Shown: piece by piece, positions 1 through 9,184 of the stretch
How the letters are laid out: every line of letters starts with the position of its first letter
How positions within the stretch are numbered: the stretch's first letter is position 1
Source of the DNA: Phylloscopus collybita
Taxonomy: Eukaryota; Chordata; Aves; Passeriformes; Phylloscopidae
Length of the DNA: 64,000 nucleotides
NCBI GenBank assembly: GCA_027886175.1
Contig: JAJNNQ010000003.1
Span: forward strand, 23,229,501-23,293,500
Direction of reading: 5' to 3'
Program-made: the position numbers and the translations under genes
Notes under the pieces: model-generated
What the model was told of the DNA's origin: nothing
The model's input: the letters and a program-made list of their open reading frames with translations, nothing else
Database searches by the model: none

Positions 1-642
1 TGTTCTGTAGATGGTTACTTTAAGAGTGTTAAAGACTCCTGATAATACATTGGATGTTCTGTTGATGGTTATACATATTATCTTGAATGGTGTGTACCCA
101 GTTTTGTATGCCCTCACCACTTGTTGAGTTTCTGCTGCTCCCTGCCTGCACTCTGCTCTTCCTGTTTCCTGCCTCCTGCCAGCTCCCTGCCTGCCTGTCA
201 AGCTGAAACCGTCGCCCATTATGGAAATCACAGAGACCCCCATGAAGCCTTGCCAGAATGTTTACTACAATTAACACCAAAAACCCCCAGCAACAACGAG
301 TCAGCACAAAACCCAGACCCACAAAGGACGCCACCTGGCTGGCAGGACATCAAGCTATCTGTGGAGGCTTTTCACCTGCTCACCATAATGTCAAAGGCAC
401 TTGGAAAGAAAGACACCGCTGGACTAAAATAAGCCCATTGAGTTCCTGGGAACTTCCATGGGGATGAACTCCTGCCTCTGCAGTGTGAGCAGCAGAATCA
501 ACTCAGGCCTCCTCCTCAGCTGTGGTTGAGGGAGCAGGAGCAGCAGCAGCAGCAGAGGTGTAGGCAATCCCTTGAGCTTTCCCCTTTTAATGAAGGCATT
601 TAAGGAGTTAATAATCATCACCTGCCCTGTTTATTTATAACA
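1..642 (+). mobile_element. Solo LTR (copy A), older relative of the ERV LTR
   Basis: This segment matches the split LTR at 2299-10580 along its whole length, from the opening TGTTCTGTAGATGG to the closing TTTATTTATAACA. It starts at the first base of the window, so its true left end and target duplication cannot be seen. It shares with the 740-base ERV LTR a CTGCT-rich block, a segment around 'cccattatggaaat' and the 3' end. Copies A and B differ by many substitutions and small indels, so both look older than the ERV. The polyadenylation motif is degraded here (AATGAA near 587). Orientation is plus, by comparison with copy B. Confidence 0.8.
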
Positions 643-2298
643 ACTTTACACTTCAAAGCAGAAATGAACCATCCCTGTTCTAAGCACAGCTATCCTGTGG
701 CTGCATCTCCTGGGCCAAGGCTTACTGGCTTTATAAAATTGTGAAATGTAAGTTTGGCTCTGCAGCCATCACTGTTAGTAAATCCCACAGTAAAGTGCAC
801 AGAATGATGGTACAAAAGGCATCAGAAAACATAACAGTGAAGTCACGACTGCATCAGCAGAGTCTTCCTGGAGATAGAGATTTCAGAGGAATGGCAACAA
901 AGCATTTCAGCCCAGCATTCATTGCCAAGGTTCCCCTGGGACGTTGAAGAGTGACACCCTGACAGGTTGCTGCCTATCACTTCTTAAATCAGAATCATTA
1001 TCTCCATGGCAACAGCAAGTGTGTAATGTACCCCAGGCCTTTAGGGCACTTTGGCATATCTGATGGTTAAGTAATGTTGTGTCTAGTCACAACTAAATTT
1101 CACTTAGCAGATAAAAGGCAAGAGGTAGTTTATGGGTTTTGATTCTTTGATAATGAATGACCTTTCCAAGTTGTGGCTGTGTAGCGACTCGGGGAGTATC
1201 TTGATGCCAGGGTGCCTTGTACTGCTTTGAAGTTTACAGTAAGCCCTGATGAAATCCTTGGATTTGTTCTGGAAACCCTTGGCTCCACTCAAAGGGGGGT
1301 AGTGTGCCCTTTATGGAGGAGGCAGCATGAACTTCCCTAAGAACTTAATGACATTTTCTTCCCCATAACTAGTTGCTTCTGTCCCCACAGAGATTTCTTT
1401 CTGTGGCCTTCACTTACTCAATAGAACAGTCTGACATGTTAGACTTTTTCTATAATGTCTTTGTGCTTTGCATTTTGTGATTTCTGCCAGATTCCTTTGG
1501 ATGACAGTGACTCTGCTTTGCCAAAGGCAGATGAGAAACTTAGACTCATCTTACTGATAGTTTATACCTGGAAGGATGGTTTCCGCTAGCATTTAAGATA
1601 GAAGAAGAGTCTGATTTTCTTTTATCTTCCAGAGTACAAAAAATTGATTTTTTTTTTCCTTTGGTTTAATATTAGTAAAGTAAATTGCCTTCCCAGTTTC
1701 TCAGCTTTACCTACTGTGTTATATTTAAACCAGAGGGCTAAGAGGGGCAGAAAAAAATCTGGGGAGTTTTCTGCAGTTCCATAAATCATGAGAATTAAGC
1801 TGGTGTGTTTGAATGAAATCTAACCAAGCAACAGCTTTCTGGTAATCTGTGATGTGATTACCTGCAAGCTCAGAGTTTAATTTTATTTCTCCTAAGCATT
1901 CTTCTAGGTAAGAGACACTTTGCTCCAGTGTCTGTGGAGCAATTCTGGATTTTCTGGTGCTGAAATGATTTTTTTCCCTTCCAGCTCAAGTTCACTGAAA
2001 TGTAGCTGTGACTGCAGCTTATGTGCCTCCGAGGCAGAGTCTGGCAGGAACATGTAGGACAACTGTGGTTTGCTTCTCCTTTCTCTAAGGGTCTTTCAAA
2101 CTGGTCTGCACTGGGTATTCCAGAGGCGGCTGAGAGCAGGTTCTCCCGTGCCTGGCTGTGAGGGAATGGCTGGGCAGGCAGCCAAGAGAGCAGAATTGCA
2201 TTAAAATGCCTTTTCCTAGGGCATCCTGACGTACGGAAAACACTCAGTAGGGGTAGGTGATGTGGGCGGAACTCCATGACTCCTAGTTGTACGCTGAA
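643..2298. other. Unassigned sequence between two related LTRs
   Basis: About 1.65 kb without a convincing reading frame. No primer-binding site follows LTR A and no polypurine tract precedes LTR B. The two are therefore better read as separate insertions than as the ends of one provirus. Nothing else was recognised. Confidence 0.6.
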
Positions 2299-2310
2299 TG
2301 TTCTGTAGAT
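2299..2310 (+). mobile_element. Left tip of LTR copy B, cut by the ERV insertion
   Basis: These 12 bases (TGTTCTGTAGAT) equal the first 12 bases of copy A. They continue at 9925-10580 on the far side of the ERV. The last five, TAGAT, are the target site duplicated by the ERV. The LTR may begin a few bases earlier (TGAATG at 2295 or TGTACG at 2288); copy A cannot settle this because the window starts there. Confidence 0.85.
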
Positions 2311-3050
2311 TGAAAGAAATTAGCCCCAGGTTATGCACTCCTAAGTTGTACTGTTATACTGTTTTGCTGTAAAATTAAAGTTGCACTGTTACTTGCCTGT
2401 TTTAAACTGTTCATGTTGAATCTGTACCCTGAATTTCTGCTCGTTATGTCCAAGTTCTGTACCCTTTCTCCCTAAATCCTGGGCTTTCCCCCCTCCATCG
2501 ACTAAAGCCCGCACGCCGCCGCCTTGTCGTTCCCCCCTGCCACTTCCTGCTGCCCCCTGCTGCTCCCTGCTGCTTCCTGCTGCTCCCTGCCGTCTGCCGT
2601 CGAGCTGTGGACACCGCCCACTATGGAGATGAGAGAGCTCCCATGGTGCCTGGCCGCGACCGGGAGTCCAGTTGGAGCTAGAAAAGCCCCTGGGACAGCA
2701 AGCCGACACAGAAACTGGACCTAAGAAGGACAAAACTGTGCGAGGCACATGTCTAGCTACCTGCAGGCAGCAGGTATTCTTTTGTTACTTTCTCGCCATG
2801 ACCTGAAAGGAACTGGAGAGAGGTGACCCCCCTGGACCACACGAGCCAAAGTGATTCTATGGGAACCCCCGTGAGGAAGGAATCCCAACTCTGCAGCAGC
2901 AGCCGCAGCAGCAGATTTGACTGCACCTCCTCCTCCGTGGTGTCTACAGGGAGCAGCGGCGGCGTGCGCAACCCCTCGGGCCCCCTACCCAGAGCTGATT
3001 TCTAATAAAGGCCTTTTTAAAGGAGCTGGTCTCCTGGCCCATTTATAACA
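2311..3050 (+). repeat. 5' LTR of the ERV
   Basis: It begins TGAAAG and ends ATAACA (TG...CA). Its length equals that of the 3' LTR, 740 bases. AATAAA at 3004-3009 is the likely polyadenylation signal, leaving a short U5. A CTGCT-rich tract lies near 2545-2595 and the surroundings are rich in CpG. By eye about eight positions differ from the 3' LTR, all transitions. Confidence 0.95.
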
Positions 3051-3053
3051 AAT

Positions 3054-3070
3054 TGGGGGCTCGCCGGGAC
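3054..3070 (+). promoter_or_regulatory. Primer-binding site, tRNA-Pro type
   Basis: Three bases after the 5' LTR the sequence reads TGGGGGCTCGCCGGGAC. This matches the proline-tRNA primer site usual in gammaretroviruses except for one missing base in the middle and a change at the end. If the copy was made by reverse transcription, the site may have decayed afterwards or a tRNA with slight mismatch may have been used. Confidence 0.85.
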
Positions 3071-4393
3071 GTGACCACGCCTGAAGAGGACCGAGGACGG
3101 GACGGCCGACCGCCCTTTGGATCTCCAGGACAGCTGGTCACACCGGACCCAAGGAAGACAGCCTGGGATCGGACAGCGCGGAGGAGCGCCGGTAAAGTAT
3201 AGCCGGTGGCAGGAGTGGAGACGAGCGAGTGGTGTGTGTGTGAGACGAAGACCGGCAGCTCGGATCTTTGGAGCAAGTGTGGACCTTCTAGTACCGCGTT
3301 TCCAGTCTCCCACGAGGGACCTGGCCGGGAATGAAGGGAAGCGAAAAGGAGAACGGTGTGAAAGAGGCGTCTCCAGGGGCATAGGCGCCCCCCTCCGGGC
3401 GTGCGGAGGTAATTTAGAGAGTGAGTGGCACGTCACAGGGTGTGTGATTGTAGGATAGGCCCGCCCCATTCTAGAATCTACGGAGGCAGGCTGCTCAGGC
3501 TGATCCAAGCGTGCGGAAAGCCTAGAGCTGTGTGTGTAGCACGCACCCCACTGGCTGAGGTTACGGCCCGGGGTGTCCAGGGGTTGGGACACTGGCTGGG
3601 GTAGCTGACAGGGTGTGGGGAGTGAGAGAGGGTACTGGCCGAGTTACGGCCCGGGGTGTCCAGGTGAGGAAGGGGTGCTGGCTGGGGTAGTGACTGAATC
3701 TCTAAGGGCGAGATATCAGGCTACTGACAGGGCACTCTGAGCACTGGCAGAAGTGGTGGCCAGACCCTGAGGGCGGGTAACTGCAACCACTACTGGCTTG
3801 GGACACCGGCTGGGGTAACTACAGGGGTACAGGAGTGGGCACACTGGTTGGGGGGACCTAGAAATGAGAGGTATGCGTTCCAGGTGCGGAGAGCCTACAG
3901 GGCCGGGGGTCTTTTGAGTATACCGCCTGGGTGTAGGATGAATGAAAGTTAGGGAAGTCCCAAGGTGCGAGGGATTTAACGATAGGGGAAGTGAGTGAGT
4001 CGCACACTGTACATCCGGGTCCTGGCTGTAAATGGTGACTGGAACTCTGGGCCCAGGTTGACCGGCCATTTATGGAAACTCGATAGAGGTACAGGAGAGG
4101 AAGAGGGGTGCTGGCTGGGGTAGTGACTGAATCTCTAAGGGCGAGATATCAGACTATCGACAGGGCACTCTGAGCACTGGCAGAAGTGGTGGCCAGTCCC
4201 TGAGGGCGGGTAACTGGAGCCACTAACGGGTGTTCGTGGAGTGAGTGAGAAAGGGGTGCTGGCTGGGGTAGTGACTGAATCTCTAAGGGCGAGATATCAG
4301 GCTACCGACAGGGCACTCTGAGCACTGGCAGGAGTGGTGCCACTGGGGCCACTGACGGGTGTTCGTAGAGTGAGTGAAGATTACCTAGTGAGA
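3071..4393 (+). other. ERV leader with internal direct repeats
   Basis: This is 1.3 kb of G-rich leader between the primer site and gag, long for a gammaretrovirus. A segment beginning 'gtgctggctggggtagtgac' and running through 'cgagatatcag' to 'agcactggcag' occurs three times, at about 3675, 4108 and 4256; the last two are 148 bases apart. A second motif, 'ttacggcccggggtgtccag', occurs near 3560 and 3643. CAGGTGAGG at 3661 is a plausible splice donor for env mRNA. An open frame at 3117-3458 has no recognisable protein. Confidence 0.75.
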
Positions 4394-4834
4394 ATGGGAG
4401 CATACATAAATAAGCAAAAACCACCTGAGGAGGAAAAGGGGAAGATAAAGAACATTCCCCCAGATAGTCCATTAGGACAAATGTTGGAATTATGGGATAC
4501 TGATGAGGCCACTAAAAATTTGAGCATTCATTATTGTATTGAGGTTTGGACCACTTTAAATTTACCTGGAAAATGGCCATGGTGTGGAACTAAGGACCCC
4601 TGGATGTGCTCACAATTAAACCAGTATCTGAAATCCCGAGGGGACTCAGATACTGAGCAGATCCTTTATGCTGCCTGCTGGCAGAGACACAGAACTGAAA
4701 GTGAAACAGCTAAGATTTGTAAGCTACAAGAGGGAAAGAGGAAAAATGAAAAAGAGAAAAGGGAGGAAAGCAGTCACCATTGGGACCCTCTTGACCCCAA
4801 ACTGTCCCTGCTAACCCTCCAGCTTTACCTGTGA
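4394..4834 (+). pseudogene. gag: gag, matrix and start of proline-rich region (first frame)
   Basis: The start is chosen at ATG 4394 because it gives Met-Gly, the usual myristoylated N-terminus of gammaretroviral matrix. The frame is also open back to 4334. The product is matrix-like: a short N-terminal part with PPDSPLGQMLELW, a Trp-rich stretch (LPGKWPWCG, DPWMC) and a charged Lys/Glu region near the end. The frame stops at 4832-4834. The Pro-rich continuation is already readable in another frame from about 4800, so a single indel near 4790-4800 breaks gag here. The assignment rests on position and general character. Confidence 0.7.
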
Positions 4835-5700
4835 ACCCCTCCCCATCTCTCCAAACCATGATCCCTATTCCTTCTTCAGCTTGCTCCCCAACCGGATTAC
4901 CCCCTACAGCTCCACCCTCTCTACCACCTCAATCTAACCCGACTATCTCGAGTACTAACCCCTTCTACTCTTCAACTCTATCCTCGACCTCTCCTAACAC
5001 TGGCCGAGGCCACTCCCCCTCACCATCTACTGTCCCTGCACCCCCAAACAACTGGGAGCTGGACTTGCCAGCCAATAATATAGAAACCCCAAAAGGACCC
5101 TACTGTGGCACCAGGTCAAGAACAAAGCTCTTCCCCCTAAGGAAAGTCCCGATAAGTGGGGCAGCTGGGGATGCACCTCTGACAGCTTCAGAAGTTGGGG
5201 GCTTTAAGAAAGAGCTGGGAGGCCTGGTTGGGGACCTGGTGGGGGTGGCTGGCTGGGTGGATCGGTTCCTGAACCCTAATGTTTGCACCTGGAGTGAGAT
5301 GAACTCTATTTTGGGTGCCTTGTTCAGCCCCAAGGAGATGGCCATGGTCCATGTCGTGGGGATGCAAGTCTGGGAACAGGGGAGCAGGTTTGGGCCCCGG
5401 GCAGGGGATGGGCTCCCGCGGGCGGATCCAGGGTGGGATCCAGGTGGAAAAGGGGAAGGGCAGAATGTGGGAGACTGTGGAACCCTGGTGGTGAGGGGCA
5501 TCGGAGGGTCTGTTCCCCGGGGTGGCAGCACCAGGCTGGCCTTTGATAGGACCCAGGGGGAATGGGACCCCAGCCACCTAGTTAAGCAGGGGAGGAGATT
5601 TTTGGTTACGTGGATCCCGACAGTCCTGAGGGCCAAGTGCTGTTAGAGATGCAGTTCTGTGCTGGATCCTGGCCTGATATCAGGAAAAAGCTAGAAATTA
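4800..5700 (+). pseudogene. gag: gag, proline-rich region and capsid (shifted frame)
   Basis: This continues gag in the frame open to 5646. It starts with a Pro/Ser/Thr-rich spacer (about 4800-5090). A capsid-like segment follows, with FPLRKVP, PLTASEV, FKKELGGLV, TWSEMNSIL and LFSPKEMAMV, then the segment VPRGG...AFDRTQG. A T-run near 5600 marks a further shift. Capsid similarity (DPDSPEGQVLLEMQF, PDIRKKLE) goes on in another frame to about 5695, then ends abruptly. No CCHC nucleocapsid zinc knuckle follows. At least two frameshifts and a 3' truncation make this non-functional. Confidence 0.75.
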
Positions 5701-5958
5701 GTAACCCATGCTGCTGTTTGGACCCAAGAAAAAGAGTGGACTGATGTTTCCCGTGTAAAAGGACCAGTATCGCCTCCTCCTAACTATGGACAAAACCCAG
5801 AAAAATCCCCCACGAGTCTCCCCAAGTGGACTGCATCCAACATCCTGCCAGCTGACAAAAGAAGAGAACCAATGTATGATGAACATGAGTTGAGAGAAAT
5901 AAAGAGGTTAGGGCTGCACCAAGGGAAGCAAGGGGAATGGTTAACCCCAGATAGATGA
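5694..5958 (+). pseudogene. pol: Diverged second integrase C-terminus joined to integrase N-terminus
   Basis: An 88-codon open segment starts just where capsid similarity stops. Its first part (THAAVWTQEKEWTDVSRVKG, then SPPP and KWTAS) aligns with the C-terminal domain of this ERV's own integrase near 6885-7060 (THTAVRTQEKGWTHITRVKG, PPP, EWTAT). It is clearly diverged in DNA, so it is not a recent local copy. The second part (HELREIKRLGLHQGKQGEWL) looks like the region before the zinc finger of the following integrase. The frame stops at TGA 5956. The order is therefore C-terminal domain, then N-terminus, which no normal pol has. Confidence 0.7.
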
Positions 5959-6140
5959 AAGTTTTTAAATAAAGCCCTAGCTTGAAAAATGCTAACAGAA
6001 ATATAGAGCCTGACCCACTGGGGCACCCAAGGGTTATGTGATCATTTTTTTTAAGAGAATATTTATGTATTGGGGTATATGGTCTGGCCAAAGCAGTAAC
6101 TGAAGGATGCCTTATATGCCAAAAGGTAAATCAGAAAGCG
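5959..6140 (+). pseudogene. pol: Integrase N-terminal zinc-finger region, frameshifted
   Basis: Between the TGA at 5956 and the open frame at 6141 there is a degraded integrase N-terminus. THWGTQGLCDHF is readable in one frame up to the T-run at 6045-6050. LREYLCIGVYGLAKAV and EGCLICQKVN follow in the frame of the downstream integrase. The His and Cys residues of an HHCC zinc-binding domain are present, with a one-base indel in the T-run between them. A functional zinc finger cannot be made from this copy as it stands. Confidence 0.7.
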
Positions 6141-7097
6141 ATGGGGGGGAGTGCCCCAGGAGGAAGACGGATGGCATTGGGACCCTTTCAAAATGTACAA
6201 GTGGATTTTGCCAAGGTGCCTTCAGTACAAGGTTACAAGTATCTACTTGTTATAGTTGATCATTTAACCCATTGGGTGGAAGCTTTTCCTACAAAAAGGG
6301 AAACGGCACAAGTGGTAATAAAAATATTATTGGAGCACATCATCCCCCGGTATGGGCTAGTGAATAATATTGATTCAGACCGAGGCCCTCATTTTGTGGC
6401 CAAAATTCTACATGATGTCATTAAAGCCTTAGGAATCAGGTGGCGGTTGCATACACCCTGGCATCCCCAAAGTTCAGGGAGAGTTGAGAGGATGAATAAA
6501 ACCCTCAAAAATGTATTAACTAAATTGATAATCAAAACAGGAATGAATTGGCTCAAGTGTCTGCCCCTGGCCCTTCTGCGAATCCGGGTCCGACCAAGTT
6601 CTGACATAGGGGCTTCACCATATGAGATGATGTTTGGACTCCCCTTCTTACTGACCCCCTATAGCACTGGGGATTATTTAGAAGGAGAGGCTGCTACCCA
6701 AGAATATGTAAAAACAATTGGAAAGACATTGGCAGATCTTAAAAGAAGAGGGTATCTTCCTCAAACCTCTCCCTTGGACACTGACATGCACCAAATAAAG
6801 CCAGGAGACTGGGTTTTAATTAAGTCCTGGAATACCACCCCACTAACCCCTAAATTCGAAGGCCCGTTCCAAGTTCTGCTCACTACTCATACTGCAGTGC
6901 GAACCCAGGAAAAGGGCTGGACTCACATCACTAGAGTGAAAGGACCATTACCACCCCCAAGTGATCCCTCTGACCGCAACAAGGGGTCAGATCCCTCTGA
7001 CCCTGCAACCCCAACAAGAGTTCCCTCTGAGTGGACTGCCACTCGAGATCCAGACACCCTCAAAGTAACTCTCAGGAAACAACCAAAAACCAGTTAA
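6141..7097 (+). CDS. pol: Retroviral integrase, catalytic core and C-terminal domain
   Basis: This 318-codon frame holds the catalytic core and C-terminal domain of a gammaretrovirus-type integrase, which inserts viral DNA into the host chromosome. The three acidic residues are present: D22 (VQVDFA), D80 (SDRGP) and E116 (GRVERMN), with 35 residues between D80 and E116. VDHLTHWVEAFPTK and HPQSSG are typical. The C-terminal part (PGDWVLI, FEGPFQVLL, THITRVKG) is the SH3-like DNA-binding region. The first ATG is inside the gene: similarity runs upstream in frame into the broken zinc finger. The Pro/Asp-rich tail ends in KQPKTS. The core looks intact, the whole protein does not. Confidence 0.9.
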   Translation: MGGSAPGGRRMALGPFQNVQVDFAKVPSVQGYKYLLVIVDHLTHWVEAFPTKRETAQVVIKILLEHIIPRYGLVNNIDSDRGPHFVAKILHDVIKALGIRWRLHTPWHPQSSGRVERMNKTLKNVLTKLIIKTGMNWLKCLPLALLRIRVRPSSDIGASPYEMMFGLPFLLTPYSTGDYLEGEAATQEYVKTIGKTLADLKRRGYLPQTSPLDTDMHQIKPGDWVLIKSWNTTPLTPKFEGPFQVLLTTHTAVRTQEKGWTHITRVKGPLPPPSDPSDRNKGSDPSDPATPTRVPSEWTATRDPDTLKVTLRKQPKTS

Positions 7098-7345
7098 AGC
7101 CAATAAAGAGACAATAACAGTTATTACAAGCTGTCCGTTACCATTGTTAAAAATCCACATTGTTATAAGAGGTTAAAAAGTGTTAATATAAAAGTGTAAA
7201 ATAATGGTTAAATCCGATGTTATAAATTGTTATAATGAGTCACAATGTGTTAATGTAAAAGTTATAAGTAACAGTAATTCTTAATTTAAAAATTAAATCT
7301 CTCATAGGGCACACCCAAAGGGAGCTAACTAAAACTAAGAAAAAG
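7098..7345. other. AT-rich spacer between pol and env
   Basis: About 250 bases with repeated 'gttataa' and 'gttaaaa' words and no reading frame. In most gammaretroviruses env overlaps the end of pol, so a separate AT-rich spacer is unusual. 'ctctcatag' ending at 7308 could serve as the env splice acceptor. Confidence 0.5.
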
Positions 7346-8593
7346 GTGGAAGGTGGGAATAAGCAAGGGAGAACTCCACAAATCCAGCCTAAGAACTCCC
7401 CGACCCAAGAGGCAAGACCAGGTGAGACCAAAGAGAACCCTCAGAGCGAGATGGGGGCAGGTTCATACTGGACTCTTGGAGGGACTAATAGTAGTCCTAT
7501 TGATATGATGAGGAGAAAGAACCCCCTGACCCAAGAGGCAAGGCCAGGTGAGACCAAAGGATCCACAAATAGAATGGTTCATACTGGACTCTTGGAGGGA
7601 CTGATAGTAGTCCTATTGATAAGCAAGTTTACAGATGGGGCTTGCTCCGAATGCTGTCATTCAGTTTGTGATGGGGAGAATCTACAATCCCTTATGAGAG
7701 TTCACACCCATGTGAATCCCACATGTTTTGACATGATCCAATTATCCACCTGTCAAAAAGAGGAAAAACAATATTGGATTGCAAAAAATGCTGCCACATT
7801 TAAGCAATGCCTGACTGGGGAGTGCCCTATCAGAGAGTGGTTCTGTTTTAAAAAGTTAAGAAATACAGAGGGAGTAGCAGATCTGATAAAAGAAAAACCA
7901 CTGGTGGTGAAAAAGAATGAAATAGATGAACCCCTTGGGAAAAGTCTATTTGTCAATCTGGTAGAGGGAATCAGCCATAAACTAAATATAACAAACTGCT
8001 GGATATGTAAAAGCACACAAATGTGTGATGTATGGCCCTGGGAAGGGACAAGCTTATCACCCCTAGACATCCTGAGATGGAAGTTAATAACGGGGGAAAA
8101 GTATAAAACCTTCCTAGGAAGAATGGCTTGTAAAAGGTACTCACTGATCAAAGAGTTAAAACAAAAATGGATCCCCAGGGAACCCGAAAAATATTGGTCT
8201 ATTGGGGAAAAAGAATCATGGTGCGTCTGTAATAAAAGTTATGGTCTACATGAGTGCACTAATAAAGAGACCAATCTTTTTTGGGGAATCAAAGAAATTT
8301 CAAAATATTGGAAACACCCCTATGACACACAAAACACATCCTGGAAGGCCCCAAAACACCTCTTTTGGATTTGTAGTGACAAAACCTACACCCATCTCCC
8401 AGGAGATTGGGCGGGTAGCTGCACCCCAAGAATCATCAAACCAGCCTCCTCCCTCCTCCCACGAGAATCAAGAAACCATTTAGGCATACCCTTATATGAA
8501 AATTTAAAAAGAAAATACCGAAAGAGGAGGAGGGGCAGCACACAAACATGGAAAAGTAAAATACAGATACCAAAAGGAATAGTAAAAACATAG
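7346..8593 (+). CDS. env: Env surface subunit (SU), open but cut from TM by a frameshift
   Basis: This is a 415-codon frame. The likely true start is Met77 at 7574, which opens a hydrophobic signal peptide (LLEGLIVVLLI) before the first Cys cluster. The 76 codons before it come from a 126-base direct duplication of the leader. The body is Cys-rich with several N-glycosylation sites. It has a CXXC motif, CWIC, at residues 218-221, which in gammaretroviral SU pairs with TM. A basic run RKRRR at 392-396 resembles a furin site. After it the frame ends at TAG 8591, while TM lies in another frame, so SU and TM are not made as one precursor. Confidence 0.8.
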   Translation: MEGGNKQGRTPQIQPKNSPTQEARPGETKENPQSEMGAGSYWTLGGTNSSPIDMMRRKNPLTQEARPGETKGSTNRMVHTGLLEGLIVVLLISKFTDGACSECCHSVCDGENLQSLMRVHTHVNPTCFDMIQLSTCQKEEKQYWIAKNAATFKQCLTGECPIREWFCFKKLRNTEGVADLIKEKPLVVKKNEIDEPLGKSLFVNLVEGISHKLNITNCWICKSTQMCDVWPWEGTSLSPLDILRWKLITGEKYKTFLGRMACKRYSLIKELKQKWIPREPEKYWSIGEKESWCVCNKSYGLHECTNKETNLFWGIKEISKYWKHPYDTQNTSWKAPKHLFWICSDKTYTHLPGDWAGSCTPRIIKPASSLLPRESRNHLGIPLYENLKRKYRKRRRGSTQTWKSKIQIPKGIVKT

Positions 8594-8594
8594 G

Positions 8595-9146
8595 CCAGCA
8601 ACTTGGACACAAGATAGATCATGGAGGTGCCGAACTCCAATTTACATGTTGAATAAAATTATCAGATTATCAAACAAAACAGCCCTTGCCCTTGATCATA
8701 TCAGTAACCAATTGGCGCAAACAAGAGCAGTAGTTTATCAAATCAAACTAGCAGTCGATTATGAAAGTAAAGTAATAAAAAATATTTCCAAAGAAATACA
8801 AAAAATTGCATATGTAAGTACCCAAGAATGGAAGCCCTTAATTAATATGGACTGGTGGGACAACTTCGGGTCCTTTGAAGGGATGTGGTGGGAAAAAGCA
8901 GTGTTCATTGCAATAAGTGCCTTTGCCAGTCTCCTACTTCTCCCCTGCATACTTCCCTGTCTAATTCGAACTATAGCCACTACTGTTCCAGCTAGTCTCC
9001 AAATCCCTAAAGTAAAGATTCAGAAACCTACAAATACAATTAAATTAGAACCCCAAGAAGAAGAACTGAGCACAGCAAAAAGAATTTATAACCAATACCA
9101 AGAATTAAAACAGATTTATTCCCTTGAATCAGACATGGCCAATTGA
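8595..9146 (+). pseudogene. env: Env transmembrane subunit (TM), missing its disulfide-loop region
   Basis: The TM frame is open from about 8595, before the first ATG at 8646. It has a heptad-like segment with the NKTALALDHISNQLAQTR type of coiled coil, then IKNISKEIQKIA, a Trp-rich membrane-proximal stretch, a membrane span near residues 84-107 counted from ATG 8646, and a tail with YNQYQEL. Between residues 39 and 40 the segment that normally carries the immunosuppressive-type heptad and the CX6CC loop is absent, and no Cys is found before the span. The frame differs from SU. As it stands this copy cannot make a standard SU-TM complex. Confidence 0.75.
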
Positions 9147-9173
9147 TGCGGGCAAAAGCCCGATCAAAGAAAT

Positions 9174-9184
9174 AGAGGGGGGAT
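9174..9184 (+). promoter_or_regulatory. Polypurine tract
   Basis: A purine run with six G (AGAGGGGGG, then AT) lies directly before the 3' LTR. This is the expected primer for plus-strand DNA synthesis. Confidence 0.85.

Noticed and set aside
2389..2748. 119-codon minus-strand frame, found again at 9263-9622
   Set aside because: It lies wholly inside the ERV LTR and is repeated only because the LTR is. It is a Gly/Ser/Arg-rich translation of the CTGCT tract with no protein features.
3117..3458. 113-codon frame in the ERV leader
   Set aside because: It is in the right place for a glyco-gag-like leader but shows no signal peptide and no link in frame to gag.
5100..5636. Two overlapping minus-strand frames of 178 and 129 codons
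   Set aside because: They are the antisense of the capsid region of gag.
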